Positions 1 through 6,018 of a stretch of DNA of 9,363 nt are shown one piece after another. The stretch is from RGIG2206 sp045540915 (GTDB taxonomy: Bacteria > Bacillota > Clostridia > Oscillospirales > Acutalibacteraceae): positions 1-9,363 of the forward strand of contig JAZQID010000110.1 of assembly GCA_045540915.1 (NCBI GenBank). Direction: 5' to 3'. Numbering within the stretch: the stretch's first letter is position 1; every line of letters starts with the position of its first letter. A program made the position numbers and the translations under genes. The notes under the pieces are model-generated. The model was not told where the DNA came from, searched no databases, and saw nothing but the letters and a program-made list of their open reading frames with translations.

Positions 1-349
1 ACAGAACGACATGGCTACGATCCGACTTGGTAAAAAATTGCCGTTTGACACGGGCGGTAACTACGAGCGGCTTGATGGCCTTTTTCTGCTTTTTGGGTGC
101 AGACAGGGCATATACAAGCGCAAAAAGCGCCGATGCCGCGACAAGCACATATATATTGATCGATGCAACGCCCAGCACAACCACCCAAAAGAGTCGCGGA
201 ACAAAACTGCCAAGCGAGCCTTTAAGCCATCGGCCGTAACGGGACAGGTAATATGAATTTTGCTGCAGCATATGAAGGTCGCCCGACAGAGCAAAGCAAC
301 CGCCGACCGCAAGCAACACTCCTGCAATTATCAAAAGAATAGCATCCAT
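1..349 (-). CDS. Membrane-anchored N-terminus of a probable MurF-type Mur ligase (partial)
   Basis: The frame is open from an ATG at 349 down to the window edge, giving 116 codons. Translation starts MDAILLIIAGVLLAVGG, a first membrane helix (about residues 3-20). A conserved-looking stretch HMLQQNSYYLSRYGRWLKGS follows (about 27-46), then a second hydrophobic segment around 50-80, then a basic stretch including KPLVVTARVKRQFF. From memory, clostridial MurF-like ligases (UDP-MurNAc-tripeptide plus D-Ala-D-Ala) often carry such an N-terminal extension with an 'MLQ..SY...RY.RW' motif and a 'KPLV.T.RVKR' segment before the ATP-binding domain. The Mur ligase domain itself lies outside the window, so the identification is provisional. 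A GGAGG at 359-363, nine bases before the ATG, overlaps the end of the upstream hydrolase gene. Only five bases separate the two genes, so they are probably co-transcribed and translationally coupled. Confidence 0.6.
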   Translation of the reverse strand, partial: MDAILLIIAGVLLAVGGCFALSGDLHMLQQNSYYLSRYGRWLKGSLGSFVPRLFWVVVLGVASINIYVLVAASALFALVYALSAPKKQKKAIKPLVVTARVKRQFFTKSDRSHVVL

Positions 350-354
350 CAGCC

Positions 355-1116
355 TTATCCTCCGAAGAAACTGTTGAGGATCGCGTTGACCTCATAGGGA
401 CTGTCGATAAAGGAAAAGTGACCCGCGCCCTTGATTACACAAAGGCCGCTGTCGGAAATGAGTTTTTCCATAACCTTTGCATCGGCAAGAGGGGTTGCGG
501 TGTCCTTATCACCCCAGATGAGCAGGGTCGGGCACTTGATATTGGGCATATATTCGCACAGGTCCTCGTTTACAACCTTGACAAGCGTCTGTCGCAAGAC
601 GGCAGGCGCGCTGTTGTAGTCGGCTGAGCCGAAAAATCCGCGCGCACGCTCAAGGGCACCTGCGGAAAACCTACGGATAACGGGCAGAAGCAAAAGCCAC
701 TTGACCGTCTTAAAGGTGTAAAGCTTGAGAGAGGCCCAAAGTCCCCTTTTGTGCTTTACTCCGGCGGCATCCATCAGGACGATCTTCTCAGGTGAGATCA
801 AGCCCTGACCCACCATTTTAATAATGACGCGGCCTCCGAATGAATGTCCCACAAGGGTTGCATCCTCAATGCCGAGGGCCTTGATAAACTTGACGGTCAG
901 GTCGACATAGTCGGATACATCCCAAGGCTCGCTGAGCATATCGCTGTCGCCAAAGCCAAGAAAATCAGGCGCGATCATACGGAAGCGGTCGCTGAAGTTC
1001 TTAATAATAAAGCGGTATGCGGCGCAGGAAGACCCCCATCCGTGCAAAAGCAGGATAGGTTTGCCTTCTCCCTCGTCGGTATAATGTATCTTTCGTCCGT
1101 CGATCTCAATCGTCAA
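355..1116 (-). CDS. Alpha/beta-fold hydrolase
   Basis: This is a 253-residue single-domain alpha/beta hydrolase, a normal length for the family. Numbered from the TTG at 1116, it shows the oxyanion-hole motif LLLHGWGSS (about 22-30), the nucleophile elbow GHSFGG with Ser92, the acid motif WGDKDTATP with probable catalytic Asp205, and the general-base motif GAGHFS with His233. The triad is therefore complete. There is no signal peptide, so a cytoplasmic enzyme is expected; the substrate cannot be read from sequence. The frame extends upstream to a TTG at 1188, but the GGAGGG at 1125-1130 sits eight bases before the TTG at 1116, and the protein then begins naturally at TIEIDGRKIHY, which decides the start. 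The gene lies five bases upstream of the putative Mur ligase gene, so a link to envelope metabolism is possible but unproven. Confidence 0.9.
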   Translation of the reverse strand: MTIEIDGRKIHYTDEGEGKPILLLHGWGSSCAAYRFIIKNFSDRFRMIAPDFLGFGDSDMLSEPWDVSDYVDLTVKFIKALGIEDATLVGHSFGGRVIIKMVGQGLISPEKIVLMDAAGVKHKRGLWASLKLYTFKTVKWLLLLPVIRRFSAGALERARGFFGSADYNSAPAVLRQTLVKVVNEDLCEYMPNIKCPTLLIWGDKDTATPLADAKVMEKLISDSGLCVIKGAGHFSFIDSPYEVNAILNSFFGG

Positions 1117-1124
1117 TTTTTGCA

Positions 1125-1130
1125 CCCTCC
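1125..1130 (-). promoter_or_regulatory. Shine-Dalgarno sequence fixing the TTG start of the hydrolase gene
   Basis: On the minus strand this reads GGAGGG and is followed by eight bases and then TTG at 1116. A GTG lies directly against the motif, too close to be used. This favours the TTG start over the longer reading frame that begins at 1188. Confidence 0.7.
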
Positions 1131-1168
1131 GAGCACAAGAATATCGGCCTTTATGACCATACAGAAAT

Positions 1169-1197
1169 ATTATAACAGACCCAATCAAAAAAATAAA
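1169..1197 (-). promoter_or_regulatory. Probable promoter for the hydrolase / Mur-ligase-like operon
   Basis: On the minus strand, TGTTATAAT is an extended -10 element (TG-N-TATAAT) with the hexamer at 1169-1174. At 17 bases spacing the -35 region is only a weak TTTATT. A better TTGACT hexamer lies at 1197-1202, but 22 bases away. The element sits in the gap between the pseudouridine synthase stop and the hydrolase start, about 50 bases before the start codon. This suggests that the hydrolase has its own promoter. Confidence 0.45.
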
Positions 1198-1203
1198 GTC
1201 AAA

Positions 1204-2076
1204 TTACAAATATAAACCAATCTTTTCTATAAACTTTTTCATATCTTCGGGCAGATCGGTTGAAAATGACATCTTTTCCTCGGTTATCGGGTGCCTAAAG
1301 CGCACCAAACCACAATGCAAAGCGTGGCGCGGCATCTCATCATATTCCCTGCCGTAAAGGAAATCCCCCACCAAAGCGTGACCGTCATCGGCAAAATGTA
1401 CCCGTATCTGATGGGTCCTGCCCGTTTCGAGCCACACCCTCGCAAGTGAAAAGCCGCCCGAACTGCTCAACCGCTCAAAATGGGTCACCGCGCTGTCACC
1501 GTCGGCGCGCACCTGACGCTTGAGCTTGCTGTTATCGCTCAGCCCGATGGCGCCGTCAAAGGTGCCGCTTTCGGCCAAATTGCCCTCGCAGATGCAGAGG
1601 TATTCCTTTTCAATATTGCCGCCGAGCAGGTGTGCAGCGAGCTTATTTTTCGCAACGACCACGATGCCGCTCGTACCCTTATCCAATCGGTAGACCGGCC
1701 TGAAAACACCTGCACCCTCTTTTATATGGTGATAGAAGCTGTTGGCGAGGGTGCCGCTTTGAATTTTCTTTGTGGGATGCACCGCCATATCGGCTGGCTT
1801 GTCGTAAACGACGATATCTTCGTCCTCAAACAAGATCGGCACCTCGATCGGCTCAGGCTCGGCCGATGTGTCGGAGTCGGTCATACAGATATCAAGCCTG
1901 TCGCCAACTGAAAGCATACGGGTCACGAAGACGCGCTCTCCGTTGAGAACGACACCGTCCTCCTCTTTTTTCAGCATCGTCAAAACCGACGAGGAATAGC
2001 CCTTGCGTTTTAGAAAAGCCTTTATCATCAGGCCGTCGCAATCGGCGCCGATGACGTAGGAAAGCCTGCGCTTCAA
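1204..2076 (-). CDS. RluA-family RNA pseudouridine synthase
   Basis: This 290-residue protein should convert specific uridines in rRNA or tRNA to pseudouridine. The N-terminal 65 or so residues look like an S4-type RNA-binding domain (KAFLKRKGYSSSVLTMLKK, then VVLNGERV). The catalytic domain follows, with DIVVYDKPADMAVHP (about 87-101), the signature VYRLDKGTSGIVVVAKN carrying catalytic Asp132, GRTHQIRVHFA (about 219-229), GDFLYG (237-242) and HALHCGLVRFRHP near the C-terminus. Length and motif order are typical of the RluA/RluC/RluD group, but target specificity cannot be assigned. The start is a TTG at 2076, with GAAGG seven bases upstream. It is the first gene of the minus-strand block and has its own promoter; no clear terminator separates it from the hydrolase. 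Confidence 0.93.
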   Translation of the reverse strand: MKRRLSYVIGADCDGLMIKAFLKRKGYSSSVLTMLKKEEDGVVLNGERVFVTRMLSVGDRLDICMTDSDTSAEPEPIEVPILFEDEDIVVYDKPADMAVHPTKKIQSGTLANSFYHHIKEGAGVFRPVYRLDKGTSGIVVVAKNKLAAHLLGGNIEKEYLCICEGNLAESGTFDGAIGLSDNSKLKRQVRADGDSAVTHFERLSSSGGFSLARVWLETGRTHQIRVHFADDGHALVGDFLYGREYDEMPRHALHCGLVRFRHPITEEKMSFSTDLPEDMKKFIEKIGLYL

Positions 2077-2111
2077 CCCTTCACCTTCTTTCTTATAAAA
2101 AACACAGCCAA

Positions 2112-2140
2112 ATTATACCACAACCGCCCTGCAATTGCAA
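2112..2140 (-). promoter_or_regulatory. Sigma-A-type promoter for the pseudouridine synthase gene
   Basis: On the minus strand, TTGCAA (2135-2140) and TATAAT (2112-2117) are separated by exactly 17 bases. The -10 matches consensus fully and the -35 at four of six positions. It lies 35 bases before the TTG start, which leaves room for the ribosome binding site at about 2084-2088. Confidence 0.75.
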
Positions 2141-2205
2141 CTTTCAGGCGCAATATATATCCTGCTCGCCACAGCACATACTAAACGAAGAAAGGGGTGT
2201 AAAAT

Positions 2206-2334
2206 ATGTCTGAAAACAAGAACTCTGCGCCTGCAAAGGAGACTAAGAAGGAGCACATTTCCGCAGGCAATATAAAGGGCAAGCTCGAAGTCACCGACAA
2301 GCGCGAACGCAGGGACGGACCGGGCGGAAATTAA
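2206..2334 (+). CDS. Small charged peptide of unknown function ending in DGPGGN
   Basis: A 42-residue ORF starts at ATG 2206, preceded by AAAGGGGTG with about eight bases spacing, a strong ribosome binding site. The product is hydrophilic and Lys/Glu/Arg-rich, with no cysteine or membrane segment. It begins MSENKNSAPAKE and ends with a basic stretch DKRERRDGPGGN. Codon use matches the neighbouring core genes (GGC, AAG, GAC, CGC), supporting real translation. It is divergent from the pseudouridine synthase gene and is the first gene of a short transcript ending at the 2456-2486 terminator. I do not recognise the family with certainty. A small nucleic-acid-binding, spore-associated or modifier-like peptide could all look like this, and no function is assigned. 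Confidence 0.65.
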   Translation: MSENKNSAPAKETKKEHISAGNIKGKLEVTDKRERRDGPGGN

Positions 2335-2382
2335 TTGAAAATAAGGAAATAATTGTGCAGTTTATGGTTACAATATTATTGA

Positions 2383-2451
2383 ATGTCGGAGCCGTCCCCG
2401 CAGGACAGCCGCTTCGCCGATATCAAGGTCAACAAGCCCTCCTTCAAATAA
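2383..2451 (+). CDS. Possible 22-residue peptide or 3' remnant of a lost gene
   Basis: An ATG at 2383 opens 22 codons ending at TAA 2449-2451, five bases before the terminator stem. The codons look like those of real genes in this window (GAC AGC CGC TTC GCC GAT ATC AAG GTC AAC AAG), and the end reads DSRFADIKVNKPSFK. There is no ribosome binding site, and a TGA lies immediately upstream in frame. The frame is the same as that of the 42-residue peptide gene. It may be the surviving tail of a deleted gene, a tiny peptide, or chance. Confidence 0.25.
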   Translation: MSEPSPQDSRFADIKVNKPSFK

Positions 2452-2455
2452 CGCT

Positions 2456-2486
2456 AAATCCCTCGGAGAAGATCCGAGGGATTTTT
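2456..2486 (+). terminator. Rho-independent terminator
   Basis: A perfect 11-bp stem AAATCCCTCGG / CCGAGGGATTT encloses a seven-base loop and ends in a run of five T. It closes the small-peptide transcript and insulates the accessory locus that follows. Confidence 0.9.
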
Positions 2487-2524
2487 CTATGCAAAATAAA
2501 ACGAAATAATTTTCAAAATATATT

Positions 2525-2584
2525 TTTATTTAGGACAGCAGTTGTCCACATTAACAGTTATATTGGTCTTGCAGCTGCAAAAAA
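2525..2584 (+). repeat. 60-bp upstream element, copy 1 (three palindromes)
   Basis: This block matches 5131-5190 at 57 of 60 positions. It contains GGACA-N5-TGTCC (2533-2547), TAAC-N-GTTA (2552-2560) and the perfect palindrome TTGCAGCTGCAA (2569-2580). The three differences between copies fall outside the palindrome arms: in the first loop, between elements, and at the centre of the second. It lies after a terminator and 76 bases before the lipase gene, so it is probably a promoter-proximal, operator-like or leader element. Confidence 0.85.
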
Positions 2585-2588
2585 CATG

Positions 2589-2618
2589 ACTAAAAACATA
2601 ACGAAAATATGTTTTAGT
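2589..2618 (+). other. AT-rich inverted repeat upstream of the BIG2-lipase gene
   Basis: ACTAAAAACATA (2589-2600) pairs with TATGTTTTAGT (2608-2618), leaving one bulged A and a seven-base loop. No T-run follows, so it is not a good terminator. It abuts the putative -35 at 2618-2623 and could be a protein-binding site. It has no counterpart upstream of the second unit. Confidence 0.4.
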
Positions 2619-2646
2619 TGAAAAAATCAAAAATATATTATACAAT
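2618..2646 (+). promoter_or_regulatory. Candidate promoter close to the BIG2-lipase start
   Basis: TTGAAA (2618-2623) and TACAAT (2641-2646) are 17 bases apart, each close to sigma-A consensus. Transcription would begin at about 2653, leaving almost no leader and cutting into the GGATGTGA ribosome binding site at 2647-2654. The match is good but the geometry is awkward, so the real promoter may be further upstream near the 60-bp element. Confidence 0.35.
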
Positions 2647-2660
2647 GGATGTGATAAAAA

Positions 2661-4598
2661 ATGATTTACGCTACAAACGTAAAAGTATGTCCCGAAAACC
2701 TTACCCTTACAGTAGGCAAATGGTACTATGACCTTTGCGCAACGGTCGAACCGTCCAACGCAACCTGTAAATCTGTGTGGTGGCACAGTTCCAACCCGCT
2801 GATTGTTGCTGTAAACTTTTCGAACGGATACGTATTTGCAAAATCGACAGGTACTGCAACTATCTACGCCACCGCCTGTGACGGCAGCGGAGTCAGAAGT
2901 TGCTGCACGGTCACGGTAACCGAGCCCATTCTTGCGACAGGGGTAAATGTTCTGCCCACCGAAGCAAAGCTTGAAATTGGTGCTTCAAAAGACCTTTGCG
3001 GAATCGTCCTTCCCACAAACGCAACCGAACAATGTTTGTTTTGGACAACAAGTAACAAGAACGTTGTGACCGTCAACCCCGACACAGGCTTGATCTATGC
3101 TGTAAGTCCCGGCACCGCAACCATTCACGCCACCGTCTGCGATGCAAGCGGTGCCCACGGTTCCTGCGAGATAACTGTTGTACCTCCACCTGACCCACCT
3201 ACAGGCATAGAGGTCAGTCCGTTTAGTACGACCCTTAAGGTCGGAGAAACCACGGAGCTTGAAGCCACCGTCTTCCCTATAGATGGTATTGTTGACAGTC
3301 GTATACGTTGGTCTACCTCCGACGCACAAGTGGCCAATGTAGACTACTCAGGTAGGATCAGTGCCCTCAAGCCAGGAATCGCAACCATCACAGCTACCAC
3401 AATCGATGGCAAATACAGTGATACGTGCGAGGTTTGGGTGCCCGGCAAAACACCGGTGTTCCTCATCCACGGAAGAACAAGCCATTCGAAAGGTGTTTGG
3501 GGTATTAAAACGAACATAGCATCCGGAAAGAACGATCACTTTGATTCGGATATAAACGCAAAATCTCTTGATGGCAAAAAATACACCGCTGTAGACTCGC
3601 AAAAGATAACAGGCTTTGTGGATAACCCCGGCGGGACCGAGACCCCGTTGTATCTTGGTAACAAGTTAAAAACAGCAGGGTATAAGGAAAACGTAAACCT
3701 GTTTGTATTTAATTATCCTAACGAAGATGCCGTCGTACACAGTGCAGAAAAGTTCAAGGCATATATCGAAAATTTGTTGGAATATGTACGAACATCCGGA
3801 AGTGATGAAATGAAGGCCTGTTTCTACCGCGCACGTTCCGAATATCTCGCGGAAAACCATAAGATTAACATCGTAGGTCATAGTATGGGTGGTTTGGTGG
3901 CCAGGTATTACATTGAAAATATAGGCGAAGACTATCACGTAAACAAACTGATAACCATCTGCACTCCTCATTGGGGCAGCAAATATGCAAACACCTCTTG
4001 CGGAACCGGTGAAATACAAGAACTCGATGTCCACAAGCTTTGTGACCATGATTTAAGAACTGACAGCAAAATGTTTGGCGGTGATTTTTCTAAGGATTTA
4101 GATTGTAACGCTAGATTTGGGCTTAAAAAATGCCATGATGGCGATTATAACATCACGGATGAATTAAAATATTCTGATTATCGTTTCACAAAGTATTATG
4201 CAATTGTTGGAATTGACTATGAAGTTGCAGATTTAGACAAAAATGATTACTCATTCGAAATGCCAACTAATTTTACTACATATCAACAAATAACTTATTA
4301 TATGACCCAAAACGGAGTTTACAAAAAGACCTTGGATATTCCCGAACTAACCATTGAGATTAACCCCAAGTCCGTCGGTGACAATATGGTTGGATTTATG
4401 AGCCAAATCGGTTGGACAGAAACCAGCGGCGATTCGCCTGATAAGCGCATTCAAATGGAAAAAATATTTATTGATGTGGACGCAGATGGCAATAACGGCG
4501 ACGGAATTATTATATTTGAAGTGTTGAATATGCTACATAACAAAATTCCTCACAGAAAATGTGTTGCAGACCAAGTGTGTCTCTATCTACAATCATAA
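2661..4598 (+). CDS. BIG2-domain protein with C-terminal serine alpha/beta-hydrolase (lipase-like), putative effector
   Basis: The product has 645 residues. Three bacterial Ig-like (BIG2) domains occupy about 1-88, 92-174 and 178-262, each with the usual '(V/L).VG....L.A...P..A' start, W(S/T)(S/T)S centre and GTATI.A end. Domains 1 and 2 are unusually rich in cysteine. A lipase-like alpha/beta-hydrolase follows: PVFLIHGR (265-272) for the oxyanion hole, then INIVGHSMGGLVARYYIEN with nucleophile Ser408, and LITICTPHWGS (430-440). The segment GDNMVGFMSQIG (573-584) resembles the 'DG.VP..SQ' acid motif of secreted lipases, making Asp574 the likely acid; the base may be His626 or His631. An EF-hand-like Asp cluster, DVDADGNNGDG, lies at 605-615. 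There is no signal peptide: the protein starts directly in BIG2 strand A at MIYATNVKV. Its first 86 residues are 66/86 identical to the RHS protein at 6019. From about 4080 on the gene is visibly more AT-rich. A phospholipase toxin is the favoured role; a secreted nutritional lipase is the alternative. Confidence 0.85.
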   Translation: MIYATNVKVCPENLTLTVGKWYYDLCATVEPSNATCKSVWWHSSNPLIVAVNFSNGYVFAKSTGTATIYATACDGSGVRSCCTVTVTEPILATGVNVLPTEAKLEIGASKDLCGIVLPTNATEQCLFWTTSNKNVVTVNPDTGLIYAVSPGTATIHATVCDASGAHGSCEITVVPPPDPPTGIEVSPFSTTLKVGETTELEATVFPIDGIVDSRIRWSTSDAQVANVDYSGRISALKPGIATITATTIDGKYSDTCEVWVPGKTPVFLIHGRTSHSKGVWGIKTNIASGKNDHFDSDINAKSLDGKKYTAVDSQKITGFVDNPGGTETPLYLGNKLKTAGYKENVNLFVFNYPNEDAVVHSAEKFKAYIENLLEYVRTSGSDEMKACFYRARSEYLAENHKINIVGHSMGGLVARYYIENIGEDYHVNKLITICTPHWGSKYANTSCGTGEIQELDVHKLCDHDLRTDSKMFGGDFSKDLDCNARFGLKKCHDGDYNITDELKYSDYRFTKYYAIVGIDYEVADLDKNDYSFEMPTNFTTYQQITYYMTQNGVYKKTLDIPELTIEINPKSVGDNMVGFMSQIGWTETSGDSPDKRIQMEKIFIDVDADGNNGDGIIIFEVLNMLHNKIPHRKCVADQVCLYLQS

Positions 4599-4611
4599 AG
4601 AGGTGTTTATA

Positions 4612-5064
4612 ATGAAAGCTAAATTAAACTGTAAGGATATCAAACGACTTATACCATTATTGCTTGCACCGATTGGGTTAACGGTTATCGCATTTATTAT
4701 TGATGTACTATTGCTCAAGCTTTCCGACCTCTATCTCTTAGCAATCGTCAGCTATTTGCTTTACCCTGTATTTGGTATCATATACGGAATAGTGTCTTGC
4801 GGAATGACCAAGCGCATCATTCTGCCCAACATTTTATATATGCTTTCTTGTATACTGTTTGATGGGTCGTTGTTCTGGATAACGAGCATATTCAATTTGT
4901 CTACATCATCACAGATTTCTCAGAATATACAGTTTCCGTTGGTGATCTTAGCCCTCGTGTTAGCCGTATCAATGGCCGCTTCATTGGTATTATCGATTAT
5001 TGCCTCTGTTTTCACAAAGCTTTCATTAAATCGAAAAAAAGAAGAACCTTCCCCCACCGAATAA
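4612..5064 (+). CDS. Small multi-pass membrane protein, candidate immunity protein for the lipase
   Basis: The ATG at 4612 follows AGAGGTG by seven bases and lies 13 bases after the lipase stop. An in-frame ATG at 4561 would overlap the lipase gene and lacks such a site, so the shorter 150-residue form is chosen. About four hydrophobic helices can be seen: residues 13-35, 40-62, 68-92 and 106-133. A short basic N-terminus (KAKLNCKDIKR) and a charged C-terminal tail (NRKKEEPSPTE) frame them. No family was recognised. The gene is AT-rich like the 3' half of the lipase gene and shares its transcript and terminator. A small membrane protein encoded directly behind a lipase-like effector fits the layout of antibacterial phospholipase toxin/immunity pairs, where the membrane protein protects the producer. 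This role is inferred from position only; a chaperone or export helper is possible. Confidence 0.75.
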   Translation: MKAKLNCKDIKRLIPLLLAPIGLTVIAFIIDVLLLKLSDLYLLAIVSYLLYPVFGIIYGIVSCGMTKRIILPNILYMLSCILFDGSLFWITSIFNLSTSSQISQNIQFPLVILALVLAVSMAASLVLSIIASVFTKLSLNRKKEEPSPTE

Positions 5065-5078
5065 AAAACATAATGTTT

Positions 5079-5109
5079 CAGCCGTGCCTTTGGGTGCGGC
5101 TGTTTTTTT
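5079..5109 (+). terminator. Rho-independent terminator after the lipase/membrane-protein pair
   Basis: CAGCCGTGCC (5079-5088) pairs with GGTGCGGCTG (5093-5102), with two G-T wobbles around a TTTG loop, followed by seven T. It ends unit A 15 bases after the membrane-protein stop and separates it from the second 60-bp element. Confidence 0.9.
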
Positions 5110-5130
5110 ATGCCTTGAAAAAATAATCGA

Positions 5131-5190
5131 TTTATTTAGGACAGTAGTTGTCCCCATTAACCGTTATATTGGTCTTGCAGCTGCAAAAAA
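5131..5190 (+). repeat. 60-bp upstream element, copy 2 (three palindromes)
   Basis: This block differs from 2525-2584 at three of 60 bases. The palindromes are GGACA-N5-TGTCC (5139-5153), TAAC-N-GTTA (5158-5166) and TTGCAGCTGCAA (5175-5186). It starts 21 bases after a terminator and ends 27 bases before the GH-like gene, so it should lie in the promoter or 5' leader of unit B. No convincing -35/-10 pair could be placed within it. Confidence 0.85.
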
Positions 5191-5217
5191 ATCAAACCAA
5201 GAAAGAGGTAAATAAAA

Positions 5218-6000
5218 ATGGCATGCAGAAGAAATTTTCATAATCAGGCAACTACCGTTGCCGGAAACACTATCGCGCCCGTAGAGGTGGACCGTCTGTT
5301 TTTCGGGGTCGATTCAAAAGTACCTGCGGACGACCTGTTGCAGAACAACCTGACCGAATTTGAGTGGGTCAGAAGAAACAAGGTCTACCCTAACTTCTGG
5401 GCACGCAACATCACAGGAGAGGGAGCCATTACCAAGGGAGAGATCGAATTCCTTCACGGTATGGGTTGCAAGATCGCGCCCATCTTCCTGACCGACGATG
5501 CAAAGAAGACCGAGGAACAAGGCCTTATCGACGCGAAAAAGGTTGACGAGATCGCTGTTAAACTCGGTATTCCGAAGGGCACCGCCATCTTCATCGAGGT
5601 CGGCGACTCCGAGGAGGCAACAACCAACTATCTGAAGGGCTTTGCGGAAGGTATGGGCTACGGCGGTTACATTGCAGGATTTAAGGCCAACACCGACGCG
5701 GCGTACAGCTTTGACCGCGAATTCAGCAGAGGTATGAGGCTGAACCCCGACCTGTTCAAGCCCTGCTTGGTATGGGCGGTGGCGCCCACCCTGAGTGAGT
5801 ATGACAGGATCACCACCTCCCACCTCATCCGACCTGACAACTGGGCACCCTTTGCCCCCTCGGGCATCACCCGAAAGGATATCGCGATCTGGCAATACGG
5901 AAAGGACTGCCACCCCATCCACGATGACGCAGGTAAGCTGACCGTCTTTAACCTTGACCTCGTCAGAAACGAATCGGTCATCATTGAAAGAATGTTTTAA
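5218..6000 (+). CDS. Glycoside-hydrolase-like TIM-barrel protein (GH25/DUF1906-like)
   Basis: This 260-residue protein starts at ATG 5218 behind AGAGG with nine bases spacing. It carries strand motifs in the order expected of the GH25 / DUF1906 (Rv2525c-like) TIM-barrel fold: LFFGVDSKVP (27-36), YPNFWARNI (57-65), KIAPIFLTDD (85-94), GTAIFIEVGDSE (121-132, the position of the acidic pair), GGYIAGFKAN (149-158), CLVWAVAP (183-190) and IAIWQYGKD (222-230), with NLDLV near the end. Relatives cleave or bind peptidoglycan or other glycans. Glu127 and Asp130 are candidate catalytic residues, but activity is not certain because DUF1906 proteins vary there. There is no signal peptide or anchor. Only 18 bases separate it from the RHS gene, so it is the first gene of unit B. 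It may open the cell wall for the RHS protein or act as its accessory; both are inferences. Confidence 0.75.
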   Translation: MACRRNFHNQATTVAGNTIAPVEVDRLFFGVDSKVPADDLLQNNLTEFEWVRRNKVYPNFWARNITGEGAITKGEIEFLHGMGCKIAPIFLTDDAKKTEEQGLIDAKKVDEIAVKLGIPKGTAIFIEVGDSEEATTNYLKGFAEGMGYGGYIAGFKANTDAAYSFDREFSRGMRLNPDLFKPCLVWAVAPTLSEYDRITTSHLIRPDNWAPFAPSGITRKDIAIWQYGKDCHPIHDDAGKLTVFNLDLVRNESVIIERMF

Positions 6001-6018
6001 CAGGAGATGAAAAAAATA

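Noticed and set aside
11..327. Overlapping short ORFs at the left edge (plus strand 11-256 and minus strand 61-327)
   Set aside because: They are out-of-frame shadows of the membrane-anchored gene that starts at 349, which has a good ribosome binding site and sensible membrane helices.
2141..2205. Forespore sigma-G-like -10 (CATACTA at 2177-2183) upstream of the 42-residue peptide gene
   Set aside because: The -10 matches well but there is no convincing -35 at the proper distance, so a sporulation promoter is not claimed.
2206..2334. Ubiquitin-like / Pup-like modifier reading of the Gly-Gly-Asn tail
   Set aside because: Pup and UBact proteins end in Gln or Glu with a different preceding motif, and no PafA, Dop or proteasome gene is seen here.
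2526..2786. Minus-strand reading of the 60-bp element ending in a Cys-containing tail (CSCKTNITVN...CPK)
   Set aside because: The frame is kept in both copies and looks peptide-like. However, copy 2 is closed by a stop after 19 codons with no start, copy 1 runs only because it is antisense to the BIG2 gene, and two of the three base changes would alter the protein. A DNA or RNA element explains it better.
2525..5190. Integron attC or transposon end identity for the 60-bp repeats
   Set aside because: The 7-bp attC core sequences do not match, no integrase or transposase is in the window, and the copies are in direct orientation with no target duplication.
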